DNA of 64,000 nt from Latrodectus hesperus (Eukaryota; Arthropoda; Arachnida; Araneae; Theridiidae): the NCBI GenBank assembly GCA_037975125.1, contig CM075850.1:130052181-130116180 (forward strand), read 5' to 3'. The notes below the pieces were generated by a model that saw nothing but the letters and a program-made list of their open reading frames with translations, was not told where the DNA came from and did no database searches. The position numbers and the translations under genes are program-made. This document shows, in pieces, positions 12,347 to 24,362 of the stretch (the stretch's first letter is position 1; each line of letters starts with the position of its first letter).

Positions 12347-12489
12347 GTGTGTGTATGTATGTATTAAAAAATCTGTGTAAATATGATTAAAATTGCCTAA
12401 AAGAATTTTTGCGCGTGGAAGAAAAGTTGATAGCAAATTAATTTAAGAGTGACTATTGAATGTAGTTATATCAAGAATTCCTAAGAAAG

Positions 12490-12810
12490 ATGCTGTCACA
12501 TATCTGCGGAGTGCTTCCCACCAGATCTCGTCTTTTTGATGAAGAAAAAGCGGTGAACGTGACATTCATACCGGGGTCCATCAAAGATAATGCCGGAGAA
12601 ATCGCATCAAAGGACGGCGGTCGGGAGATGGTTATTGCTCAAGATAAAAAAAAAATAGTAAAACGCAATCAACTCATTTTTGCGCATGACTTCATTTTCT
12701 CTGCACCCACAGGACGACGGTTGCTGTTGTTGTTGTTTGCAATGTATACACGCTGTAAGACATTCAGTTTTCCATCTCTCGATGCTTCCTTTTTGTTTTC
12801 TTATCATTGA
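12490..12810 (+). other. Unexplained less AT-rich segment with a 106-codon open frame
   Basis: The segment is clearly less AT-rich than its surroundings and holds an open frame beginning MLSHICGVLPTRSRLF. I recognise no domain. The phrase GAACGTGACATTCATACCGG resembles a GAAAACGTGACRTTCTTG stretch in the repeats near 15.84 and 26.43 kb, so it may be old repeat DNA rather than a gene. A GTTGTTGTTG run near 12725-12740 resembles a SINE tail. Confidence 0.25.
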
Positions 12811-13084
12811 GCTTTCGTGTTTCAGATGGAACTCTTGCAGATTATTTTACTTATCGTAGAGGAATATATGAAATATACAGAGAACTAAAAATATTTTTCA
12901 TGAAAAATATGAAACGTTTTGCTCTTTATGAAATCATATTTTAGAAAATCTTAGAAAAAATATTTCTCGATATAGTGACACAAACAGTGATGATGAGATT
13001 GTTTATCACTTTTATTTGTGCAGTGTTTATTAATTTTATTTAATTTTAATAATTTAATTGTAGGTATTTTTTAATTACTATTTG

Positions 13085-13165
13085 TATTTCGTGATGAAAC
13101 GGCTCGCTGGTAGAAAAAATCAATGTTCTGGCATCCGGGAGGTAGTGAGTTTGATACTTTATCTT
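13085..13165 (+). mobile_element. SINE head fragment (tRNA-like)
   Basis: A short segment with GAGGTAGTGAGTTTGATAC resembles the B-box region of family B SINEs such as GAAGGTAGTGAGCTCGAAAC at 58.3 kb. No body was identified. Confidence 0.35.
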
Positions 13166-13319
13166 GAGGATGACCGTTATGCTGAGGACACTCATTAATT
13201 TTTACTTATTTTATAAGTAAATATATGCGTTAGTATTTGACACCATATGGTATACTACAAATGACCTAATGCTGTTGAAAGAAGTTTTAACTTCTACCAT
13301 CTAATTGCCATCAGGGATT

Positions 13320-13500
13320 ATTTTTCACAGTTATTAAGCCGTATTCATGGGTCTGAAAGGAAGAAACCGGGAAAATTTTCTAATCATCCATTCCGATAAA
13401 TATGTAAGCATCCAACTTCAATTGCTGAACAGAGGTCGCGATCGAACCCAGGAGTTCATGTTCTGAAGAGCGGTATGTTACTACCAGGGCAAGATGAGGT
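13320..13500 (-). mobile_element. tRNA-derived SINE, family E, partial copy
   Basis: The order CCGATAAATATGTAAGCA, an ATCGAACCCAGG B-box complement, TTCTGAAGAGC and CTACCAG parallels the repeat at 53565-53760 (CCCGATAAACATGCAAGCA, ATCAAACCTAG, TTGCTCCGAAAAGC, CTACTGC). The tRNA-like head is at the right, so the element reads on the minus strand. Confidence 0.5.
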
Positions 13501-13589
13501 CTTTTTAAATATTCACGGAGTTTATTTCTCTTTGAATTTAGGCGTTGTGAAAATTTAGAGAGTGTGTCATAGGTATGAGGAATAATCCA

Positions 13590-13880
13590 CAACGGCTAGC
13601 TTAATTTTATATTTCTTTTTATTAAACAACATCTATGTCACATAGAGAAAACACACACACCAGACAAAACGAAAACATTAGAAAAAAACAACTCTAACAG
13701 ACATCTTCGTACAGCAGCAGCAGTCTCTAGGGTAAGAGATTATCTGGTGCCGTGTCAGTTCGTTTATAACCGTTAGAGGGCATTGCTTTGTTTCAAGAGA
13801 TCTTTCAGTTCAAGTATTGAGTACGAAGTATCACCAGTCAAGTATTTTTTCATAGCCAAAATTGCGAAGTGCTTCTCTTT
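13590..13880. other. Unassigned less AT-rich segment
   Basis: It contains a CA run (13650-13660), a CAGCAGCAGTC stretch and, on the minus strand, TTATAAACGAAC with a later AATAAA. These could be promoter and polyadenylation signals of an old LTR, but nothing else supports that reading. Confidence 0.2.
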
Positions 13881-14620
13881 CGTTTTTTGTTGGGGTAATT
13901 AACTGTTTTTTCTGCAAAAATATGCAGTCAAAAACGTAAGATAATATACAGTCAAACAAAAATGTCACATATTATTTAAAGCTCATATGTTCATATGAAA
14001 TGAATACATAACAGAAATGCTTTCCTTTTTAAACTAACGTGGATAAGAAAATTTGTCTATGAAAAATATCTCAAGCTCTGAAACAGATATTTTACCACTT
14101 TAATCACAATATGTAGATAAATATTTTATCAAAGATATCTCTAAATCATCTCACTCTGAGAAAAGTATGATTTAATAAATCACGTTTTCTTTGACTCAAT
14201 GTTTTAAAGTCATTTAATCCCTATGTTTATTTATGTTGTTCTTATCATATTGAAATAATTTTCATAATATTCAAACACTCTTTCTCATCAATTTTTTTTC
14301 TAATTTATGATTAAGTAATAAAAAATGAGTGAGTATATTACTAATATATTGCTTTTTATTTCCACACAAACTACATAATTTATAACATTCATCTATTATA
14401 TATTCCAGTTACATTGTTGATTGTAAAAATGTCTATAATGTAGGTAATTTTTATATTTTTAATTATCGTAATTTTACGTAAAAAAATTTACCTAAAATCA
14501 TGGGAAATGTATGAAAAAGCAGCGAAATTTTATTTTTTGTGTACCTGCTTCTTATTTGACTTGTGGGAAAAAAGTATTATTCAAGTGAAATAACGTAAAT
14601 GTCAACTTACTTCTGAAATT
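13881..14620. other. AT-rich stretch, no gene seen
   Basis: AT-rich DNA without a recognisable ORF or repeat. Confidence 0.5.
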
Positions 14621-14698
14621 AATTGCTTAGATACCCGATACAGTTGAAGTTATTTGTGCTGAGAGAGACTGTGCTACTTAATTTTTCTTATCTAGTTT

Positions 14699-14888
14699 CA
14701 AAGTATTGGTATAGTGCAGAAATTTGGAAGGAAGCTTGCAGATGGCTTAGATGTCAATCAATTCAGAGGACTAGGGATCAAAATTATGATGTAATAATCT
14801 CCGAGTACTGGTATAATGCAGCAGTTTGCAGGGAATCTGAAAGTTCAGGTGTCTCTAGGGTTCAAAATTATGATGTAGTTATCAATGT
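14699..14888 (+). repeat. Diverged tandem duplication, unit about 100 bp
   Basis: Two adjacent units share AGTATTGGTATAGTGCAG / AGTACTGGTATAATGCAG and then CAAAATTATGATGTAATAAT / CAAAATTATGATGTAGTTAT. An open frame of 99 codons (14623-14922) spans both, but it resembles no protein family I know. Confidence 0.7.
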
Positions 14889-14929
14889 TTATAAATTTCT
14901 GTTGGTAAAAATAGGTCGCTAGGAACGGA

Positions 14930-15689
14930 TTTTAATAACGTTACTTATTCTTTCGGACAATATAACGTGACCATGTGACCATGATTCAATTTTGATTCAG
15001 TGTCAAGTAACCATAAATGCATCTACTAACGAGATGTACAAGAGAATGATAATTGGTTTCCATGCCATGCTAAAAATTAGCTATTTTGCTTAACTGAAAT
15101 CTTTAGGATATAATTCATCAATAGACTTTCATAGGAACAAAATGCACAATAACAGAATCACATTCGCATTTAAAGTAACATTATTTCTAACAGTGTATTT
15201 CTTGCTTTGCATTTTTTTTTAAAAAATAGCTAAATATGAGCTGCAGACAAAATTGTTAAGTAATTTAATCGTTTACAAGATAAAACTGATGTTTACAAGG
15301 TTCTGTTATACAACAATAGTATCCAAACCAGCTTTTGTGAAAACATAATTATCTTTCAATTATTTTAATCTGTTCATTTTTATTTAGTAATTTTAATCAA
15401 AAATTTAATTTTATACTTCTATCGATGAGTATTTATTTAAACAATGCTTTCACTTTCTTCTGTCTTAAGCGATCTCAAGATAAATATTTTATCTTGACTT
15501 CAACTTGATTGTGTAGAACATTTATTTATATTTATCGACCTAAAAACTAAATGCAACTTCAGTTTCTTTCACCTCAAGTATCAGCTTTTACTTTAAAATC
15601 TTGAAGCGGAAGCTCGAATAGTCAACTTATTTATTTATCTATTTATATATAAAAAATATCCTTAAAAAATCTACTTCGATATTGAGAGA
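14930..15689. other. AT-rich stretch, no gene seen
   Basis: AT-rich DNA; only short random frames. Confidence 0.5.
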
Positions 15690-15960
15690 AAAAAAAGAGC
15701 TTCTGGTGGAGATTCAATTTTGGTATTGAATTTTTCTGAAAAGGACACTTCAAGAACAAGAAGGGGAAAAAAGTGCAAGCTCCAAGAATCTGAAGTCTTT
15801 CCTATCAGAACTAAAATCTGTATTTGTGATGGGAAATAGAGAAAAGAAAACGTGACGTTCTTGCAAGATCCTGCCAGAGATAATATAAGAAATGAGGCTC
15901 ATATTTTAGAGCTGCTGTTGGAAAACGGAGTTTGAAAATGCATTTGTCCGTTCATTCTCT
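15690..15960 (+). repeat. Dispersed repeat G, copy 1
   Basis: It aligns by eye with 26330-26565. Both contain GAAAACGTGACRTTCTTG, then a purine-rich tract, then CATATTTTRGA and finally TCATTYATCT-like sequence. Similarity is moderate, so this is an old repeat of unknown class. Confidence 0.4.
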
Positions 15961-16524
15961 TAAGAACACGACTATAGATTGGAATGGTCACTTGGCAACT
16001 CATCTTCATTATTAAAAACAAATGAAAATATGGAATATAATTAAAAGGTGGTGAACAACAATCATGTGAAATGATACTTGGTCTATTTAAAGCGAAAAAT
16101 TGTTAGTTCATATAAATATATTTCACAAAGAAAAAACTAAATGATATCTAGATCAATTAAATAACACTGTAAAAACTCTTATAAATTTCTAGCATAATTA
16201 ATAAAAAGTAAAGTAGTCTGAAATGCTTGAATCAAAAAATATTTTAAGAAATTAGAAAAAACATTTCTAATAAGAACAAGATGGATCATTCAGAAAAAAA
16301 ATTATAGTAACAACAATGCAATAAAATAAAACCTATAAGCAAGTAGTTGCGAAAAAGAAATTTATGGAGAAATGAAGAAACAAGAACTCTAAAACAAGTA
16401 TGCAAATTGAACAAAAACTCTAAAATAAGTAAACAAAAGTCTAAAAAATTCGGTACTTAGCCTCCGCTCATGATCCTAAAGCAAAAAGCTTTTTACGGCG
16501 AAGCGTAAGTAATATAAGTAAATA

Positions 16525-16865
16525 CTTTGATTTTATTGGGTCAAAAATTTAAATTTAATAAATCCTAAATCGATTTTTTTCAGCTAAAATTGACTTAAAA
16601 CTAATAAACAATGGAAAACAAGGTAAATACTAAACAAAGCTAAAACTAGTAGGTGCAAAAGTGATACTTTTTTGGTTTAAAGAAGCATTATGATCACAAA
16701 TCATCAAGAACAAAAAAAATTAAACACAGCAAAATTTAATTTTATCTCATTGAGAAAAGGTACTATTACATTATATTTTTACGCAATCGATTACCGATGC
16801 AATTGCTAAGCAGTTTCCGCCAGAAATAAACAATGACGTTTAAATAAGTTTTATCAATGAGTACA
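16525..16865 (+). repeat. Dispersed repeat F, copy 1
   Basis: It aligns with 29765-30125 in the same orientation. Shared blocks include AAAGAAGCATTA, CACAAAT, ACAGCAAAATTTAATTTT, GATGC-ATTGCTAAGCAGTTT, CCAGAAATA and TAAATAAGTTTTATCAAT. No terminal inverted repeats or target duplications were found, and there is no coding frame. Confidence 0.75.
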
Positions 16866-16886
16866 ATAAAAGTTTCGTTTATAAAA

Positions 16887-17022
16887 TGTATCGTTGAGTG
16901 CCTAGGGCTTTCCAGGAAGGACTTAGTTGACAACCCTCTTCTGGTTTTGGATTATTGTAGAGTGTATAACGTCATGGACCTGGACTAGCACTGCTGGCCT
17001 TTGGGGGCATGCAACAACAACA
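16887..17022 (+). mobile_element. SINE or LINE 3' end fragment
   Basis: A less AT-rich segment ends in GGCATGCAACAACAACAAT. This AAC-repeat tail is like those of the window's SINEs. Its head is missing, consistent with 5' truncation on insertion. Confidence 0.45.
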
Positions 17023-17139
17023 ATATATAAAATATTTGCATTATTTTACAGTTTCTGAAAATGTAAACATTTTTAAAAAAATTCGTGATGCAAATGGAAT
17101 ATTTATAGCAATAATTTACGATTTTTTTTTATCTTAAAA

Positions 17140-17520
17140 GTAATCTCGTCTGATCTGAGGTAGACAGATAGAGATATCACTCGTGACCTTTCGCTGCGAA
17201 CCCTCAATTCTGGACGTTGTGCAACAAAGGCACTCACGCCGTTCAACGAACGAGGGACGCATTTGTACGAAAGCACCCAAGCGGACCATCCGACCACCCC
17301 TTCTTCCCGGCATGCTCTCTGCGTCATCAGCTCCAGGTCCAGTAGGCGAGGAGACGATCAGTCGTTCTCCCTCTATGCTGGACATCTTCCAGGATTTCTG
17401 CAAGCTTCTCGGTCAGGGGTATTCGCGGACAAAGACAATCCAGACGGATGGACACCATCCGATACAGCCAATCGGAAAAGAGAGTACAGTGCAACTTTTG
17501 TAAAGACTGCACTTACCATT
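17140..17520. other. GC-richer island of unknown origin
   Basis: This 380-bp block is strikingly less AT-rich than its neighbours and is open in several frames on both strands. The plus frame 17183-17503 has a stretch TDGHHPIQPIGKESTVQ, and a different plus frame continues as VQCNFCKDCTYHFDF. This is vaguely like the end of a piggyBac-type transposase before its Cys-rich tail, but the similarity is weak. A GTAAGT near 17511-17516 on the minus strand could be a splice donor. I cannot tell a decayed exon, a transposon fragment and a non-coding island apart. Confidence 0.3.
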
Positions 17521-17763
17521 TCGATTTTGTGGGATTTTTTTCACATGGATAGTGAAAAGGGTAATGAAAAGCGCTGCTAAGAAAACATTGCAGTGAAGCA
17601 CGTAAACACGTAAATGATTTTGCATATGAAGGAAAAAACAATTCATTGCACTTGTGTTACAAATTTAACGTGATCCAAGGTGGACTACAAGAGACCAGCT
17701 ACTTTACACAAAAAAGAAAGACTTTTGTACAGTCAGTTTAATTATCCAAGTAAGGTTTTGGGG

Positions 17764-17973
17764 CTACAAAGAAGGGCCTGGTTGAGATAAATCCTCGCCG
17801 TCATCCTCATTTGCATCCGACATATCATCACTATCAGACTCAGATCTATCAACTGGTTTAGAAACATATTCCTGTGTATCACTATCACTATCCGCATGCT
17901 CAGATTCACTACCAGAGGACAATATTAGAAGCATTTGTACAGCTTCAGAAAGACTAAGAATGCCCCGTGTCAT
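17764..17973 (-). CDS. Small acidic Ser/Asp-rich ORF, function unknown
   Basis: 69 codons beginning MTRGILSLSEAVQMLLIL and followed by a strongly acidic, serine-rich tail (for example SGSESEHADSDSDTQEY and DMSDANEDDGED), ending QPGPSL. A short predicted helix followed by an acidic disordered tract is typical of the N-termini of piggyBac-like transposases, and TTAA occurs on both sides (near 17738 and 17984), but no catalytic domain follows. It could be an orphan transposase 5' fragment or a chance open frame. The codon use is not the random AT-rich pattern of most nearby frames. Confidence 0.3.
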   Translation of the reverse strand: MTRGILSLSEAVQMLLILSSGSESEHADSDSDTQEYVSKPVDRSESDSDDMSDANEDDGEDLSQPGPSL

Positions 17974-17999
17974 TTGTTGGCAATTAACAAACTAAAAAA

Positions 18000-19500
18000 A
18001 CTAACTAGAAATTAAAATTATATTTAACAAAAGTAAGCTATATATAAATTCAAAAAAATATCTATAATAAAAAATGAATAGCAGCGAAATAGATAATCGA
18101 GAGCACAAAATTAATGCTTCGCTAACTAGAGATGATTCGAACAAATTGATGTAATTTTAAACCCCAGTGAAGCTTCCCAACTCAAAAGGCCATAAAGGGT
18201 ATAGAAATATTACCCATACAAATAAACCTTCCCTGTAAATTCCTCAACATAAGTGCAATTCCACCCCAAAAGAGAGAAAAACAGTAAAAATAACCACAGC
18301 TGTTCCCCTCGTCGTAGCATTCAATGTTAATCGCGTAAATGAAAAATACCATTGCGGTGCAGTTTTCCAGGGGATGGAACATGTAGTTTAATCAGATAAT
18401 CCGAAGTATACTGTCTTCGTATAAAAAATTAAATTAATATAGGATAAATATTTTAAAGTACAGGCAACAAAGTATCACAGAAATTTATTTTTAAACAATT
18501 ATTTTTGTATCACGAAAAAAAAATTAGGAAATTTTTTTTCAAAATAAAGGGATTCAAATAATCAAATTGATAATTATTGATCGTCTTGTGTAGTTGCTGC
18601 GATCTTTAATCTGGAAAGGAAGTTTAAAGAAATTTTTAGGCCAAATATCATCTAGTTATAACTAAATACAACGGTTAAGTGACAAATTAAAGTTTGGTGT
18701 TGTATCACCATGGAATAATGAAACACAATGGGTTGGTAATTTACTTTCCTGCTTAGGACTTGTTTCGAAGTCTTCTGCTTCTTGTTTTGAGCTTTTTGTC
18801 ATTTCATGTTTCATGAATCTGGCTTAGCCTATGAAACAAAACAGGAAATCTTGTTCATCTAATGAGGAAAAATAGTTTTCGTGACAGAATTTCCAGATTC
18901 AAGCGTTTGATACTGTCTTTGATAATTGTAAACGGAAATTTAAAATAATATACCTAAAACGAGCGTACGATGATTTTCTGCCGGCGTGAAAATGAAGGAA
19001 AACAATTTCATTCCATTTACTAATAAGTTCTTTTCAAATTGCGAGGCCTGTTTTTGAATTAAATATTGTTTTGAGACATGATCAATATTTTGGCACAGGC
19101 GAACTGTAACATTAAGCCACAGTTGCCATTGCAGATTTATGAACCTAGTTGTTGTTTGTCTATATTTCAAATATTTTTCCGATTAAAAATTCCAAGAACT
19201 ATCAAATAAGCAGTGTGATTCCTTTACTTTGTGAAAAAAATCATCGTCAGGTGAGTAAAGTTTGTGATGAAAGCTTTTTGAGCGAAATAACAAAATGGGT
19301 GATATATTTTCCAGATGCCCGAACGAATGTACATTAGTGGAACATGGATTGTGACAATCGTCAGTTGTTACGAATGATTTGGTGCAGGAATTTGATAAAA
19401 ACAAATGAAAGAGAACAGATTTTTTACAATTCATACCATTCTATTATTTCAGTATTCAACTGAAGTATATGCATATAGATAACAGTGAGGCATAAATATT
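18000..19500. other. AT-rich and mixed stretch, no gene recognised
   Basis: Segments near 18.13-18.40 kb and 18.95-19.43 kb are somewhat less AT-rich and hold minus-strand frames of 66-83 codons. None shows a domain I can name, and there is no splice or start context that favours one. Confidence 0.4.
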
Positions 19501-19504
19501 ACAA

Positions 19505-19740
19505 ACTTTACACTATAGAGCTTACCGGGGCCTAGTCATTCTTTAGAGTGAAAGGTCATGAGTTCAATCCCAGTCACTAGTAATGTGAGATATATCTTGG
19601 GCTTTTGTCGCTTCATACGTCACTTCCAATACACAAGAATTAATTCGACTGAAACCTTCAATTTTAAATAGACTCCAATACCTTGTGTGCATAAATGGCC
19701 TGAAGTGGAATTAATCTCACAAACTATACTGAATTGAAAC
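19505..19740 (+). mobile_element. SINE, family B-like copy
   Basis: It starts with a tRNA-like head (GGGGCCTAGTCATTC, then a GAGTTCAATCCC B box near 19560-19571). The body contains TTTTAAATAGACTCCAATACC, parallel to TTTTAAATAAGTAGACTTCT with CCCAATACC in the copy at 57.4 kb. Confidence 0.5.
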
Positions 19741-19766
19741 TCAGTGAATTAACTATTCATCTAAAC

Positions 19767-20579
19767 CATGGGTTCCCAAACTTTTTTTCTCGTGGACTAC
19801 TTTCAAAGTTTTACTAATTTCGGTAGACCCCTTGCTTCTAACAAGAAAAGTACCTAGGTACTAACAAAAACGACTTAAGCAAAAAAGTACCTAGATACCT
19901 AAAGTTTAATCTTCCCTGGCTTTTTGCTCTTATTTATGGAAGTTTAGAATAATCTCTAGTATTTATAATTTTTTATTTTATAACTACCTACTACACTCAA
20001 GTAGTAAAACAAATATAATATGATTGATAAATTACAATATACAATAAAAATATGTATAACAAATAGGCAGATACTTATTTTTTCCGGCACTGCAAATACT
20101 GACATCGATTCACTCACAGTCACACTTTTATGTTTAAAATCCCAGAAACAAATGAGTAACGTTTTATTCTTAGCATTCGCGTATTTATACTAATGTAGAT
20201 TGCAAGCACAGTGCAAGTCGAATTTCATCCCTTTGCATGTCTAAACAAGCATCCCGGACGAGCGGTCGCACGGGTGGCACTTTGCAAGTCTCGACATGTG
20301 GTGTACACTTGTACTATTATTTATTGTTCTATTCAATTCTGTGTTTGAACTGAGTCTCGAATATTTTTGAGTACCTACCTAGTGAATGATGCTACCTGCG
20401 TACGTTGATAGGTAAATCCAAGCCAAAATTTTTGTTCTTTATTATGAAAACCAGAAAAATTTTCGTGGACCCTCACTTACAATTCGTGAACCCCTGTTTT
20501 CTTTTCATGTCTACGTGGACTTCCGTGTTGTCTCCTATGGACCCCTGGGGGTCCACCTGGACCACTTTGGGAACCTATG
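19767..20579. mobile_element. hAT-type non-autonomous transposon (MITE)
   Basis: The ends are inverted: CATGGGTTCCCAAACT at the left and CATAGGTTCCCAAAGT on the opposite strand at the right. Both are flanked by a perfect 8-bp direct repeat ATCTAAAC (19759-19766 and 20580-20587), the target duplication length of hAT elements. Subterminal sequence repeats GTGGACC and GGACCCC words in inverted orientation, such as ACGTGGACTTCC and GTGGACCCTC. The 813-bp element has no transposase frame, so it would need an enzyme supplied elsewhere. Confidence 0.88.
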
Positions 20580-20587
20580 ATCTAAAC

Positions 20588-21987
<1,400 letters not shown>

Positions 21988-21989
21988 AA

Positions 21990-22597
21990 GTTTCATTTCC
22001 TAACACGAAAGCCATCCATTTCTATTTCCTTGGAACTGGATTTCCAATTTTTCAAATACCGATGATTTTGGCTTATTTTCTGTCACTCACAAAAATGAAG
22101 AAATAAATAAAAGCAAAAAGAGATATCATGAATTACTTAAATGTTTCTGGAAAAGAATCCTTCTTTATTCTTGTCTTTGAAGACTGCTGTTTTTTCATTT
22201 AAATTGCAGAATGACGCATCCAGAGATCGTTATATCTCTGCACCCTGGTAAAAAGCAAATGGCATGAATGAAATTGAATTGAAAATAGTGTATTGTATTG
22301 AATAGAAACAATATAATATTTGTTTACGAGCTTTTTATACGAAACATTTGAAGCAATTTTCGTCTTTTTAAAATATTTTTTATAATTTTAAAAGTTTTTA
22401 GTAAAACAGTTTTCTGTTGTGAAGTATTTGTGAGCTGAAAATTCAATCTTAAATTGACTAATTTTAATGTGTGTTTAAGAAAGAAATTAAATTTTTAAAT
22501 GATAGATTAAATCTTTAATGCATTGTGAATGCAGTTGTAATTAATTTTTAACATATCACAGAAATTGCACACGTATATATTCTAATGAATTTTGGAA
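21990..22597. other. AT-rich stretch, no gene seen
   Basis: Nothing beyond short A/T runs and isolated short frames is visible. Confidence 0.5.
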
Positions 22598-22803
22598 GGT
22601 ATACACACCGCCTAACACTTGTGGATTTGGTTTGTTTACCGATCAACGGTCATTCTTTGTACTTGTGTGCTAATTATACTAGAACATGCAATTTAAAGTG
22701 ATTCAGAGTCACCATAAACATTGATGCCCTAGATGAGACTTGAACCTACGACCTATTGATTCAAAGGTAATAGCGTTAACCGTTCGGTTACTCGCTAGAC
22801 TAG
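22598..22803 (-). mobile_element. tRNA-derived SINE, unassigned family
   Basis: The minus strand has a tRNA-like head at the right: GCGAGTAACCGAACGGTTAA as an A-box region and GTAGGTTCAAGTCTC as a B box. The body is less AT-rich than its flanks. The left end is approximate. Confidence 0.5.
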
Positions 22804-23249
22804 TAACATGCACAAGTTCTATTATGGGAAAATGTATAAGTTAAAATTTGAGCAAATCACAGCAAAGCACCAATTTTGAAAGGACTTTGTATGTATGTGT
22901 GTGTGTGAATGTTTTTGCATAAAATAGTTTAACAGAAGGATGGCATTCGTTGACGCGTGATATCGAATGCTTGATCTACGGCACTGTAAATCAAAGGGAT
23001 TCGGTTGTTGCTTTGATTCTTCCCACATAATAGTAGTGTGGCTGATTGCTTGGGAGTTTTCTAAGTTTATCACCTTGTGACACATGAGTAGGACACATTA
23101 TCTGAAAACTCCTCTCAGAATACAAACACTCAATAGATGTTGTAATTACTGTACAATTTTCAATAAAAAATTTTGCTTATCACTTAACTAACAATTTTTA
23201 TTTAAAATGGTTAATTGGATAAGGATCTATGGTTTAATTGCATTTTACA

Positions 23250-23325
23250 AACATTCATGCCCAAGGTGAGATTCGAACCCATCAGTTGTTTAACCAGAGC
23301 ATTAACTGCACAGATGACAGCTTGT
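23250..23325 (-). mobile_element. SINE head fragment
   Basis: The minus-strand reading has TTAATGCTCTGGTTAAACAA, then GGGTTCGAATCTCACC and GGGCATGAATGTTT. This parallels the shared head of families C and D (GGTTCGGGCATGGATGT). No body follows. Confidence 0.5.
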
Positions 23326-23329
23326 TTAA

Positions 23330-24078
23330 AAATAATTAGAGCACCTACTTTGCAGTGTTAACGTGCTTAAGAAGCACATAAATAATGTTAATCATTTATT
23401 TTGATTAAAATAATATTGCTATAAATAATTAATAAAATTAACAACACAAAATTTATTTTTATGTTTTATTTCAAATTACATTAGGGTTATTTACTATCAA
23501 ATTCATAATAAATAATTTGTTGCTTAGGTTTAATGTTAAGTTATAATTAATTTTATTTCAGTAAGTAAATTCTCTGTTAAGCATACAACACTAATTTACT
23601 TAATTAACATCATCTATGTAAAAAAAAATTAGAATATTACTATCATCAGAAATGTAAAGATGGCTGAAATTTTACTTCCAGATTAGACACTATATAAGAA
23701 CAAAGAACGACATCCACGGATTATTTGGATTCTAATTTATTTCAAGATTTTCTGGTGCTTTTCTCATTCGAATTGTGAAAAATAAAATTTTGGATGTTTC
23801 ACATCAGGTGCAGTTTGCTATAAATATTTTGTTTGGAGAAATAAAATTTTTTTTCTCTGTCCATTTAATTTATTATCTTATTTTTGTGATACTTTTTCAT
23901 CACATAGCATGAATATTATGCATACTAAGTGAGTAAATATAATTGCTTTTGTGAACACATAAGTACATTTTTAACATTTGACATCTGTAACTGACATTTA
24001 ATGTAGTTTTTTACGAAATATGCCATTTATAGAACATTGGTCAATAATTTACCATTGCTTTGCAAGCAGTTGTAACAG
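23330..24078. other. AT-rich stretch, no gene seen
   Basis: AT-rich with no supported feature. Confidence 0.5.
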
Positions 24079-24362
24079 AGGCCAAAGTGGCCAGAATGGT
24101 TAAGGCGTATTTCCCATTATAAAAGATAGTGAGTTCAATGTAGACAAAGATCCATCGTATTCACTATATTTGTACACGTTACAGAATTCATGATCGCAAT
24201 GTCTTCCTTGTGAAATGATACCACTGGAAGTTGCTATTCAAATATTAAGGGACTTCAGCTTGATTTCCATTTCTAAATTACGTAGACTCCTACCCAACAT
24301 CTTCCACGTGAATGGTATAGCCTTACTCTGGGGTAAGTGAAGCGAAGTATGCCAGTGCACTA
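24079..24362 (+). mobile_element. tRNA-derived SINE, family B copy
   Basis: The head GGCCAGAATGGTTAAGGCG precedes a decayed B box (GTGAGTTCAATGTAG). The body carries CATGATCGCAATGTCTTCC and GTGAAATGATACCACTGG, matching CATGATCACAATGTCCTCC and GTGAAATGATACCTCTGG at 58.3-58.4 kb. Confidence 0.75.
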
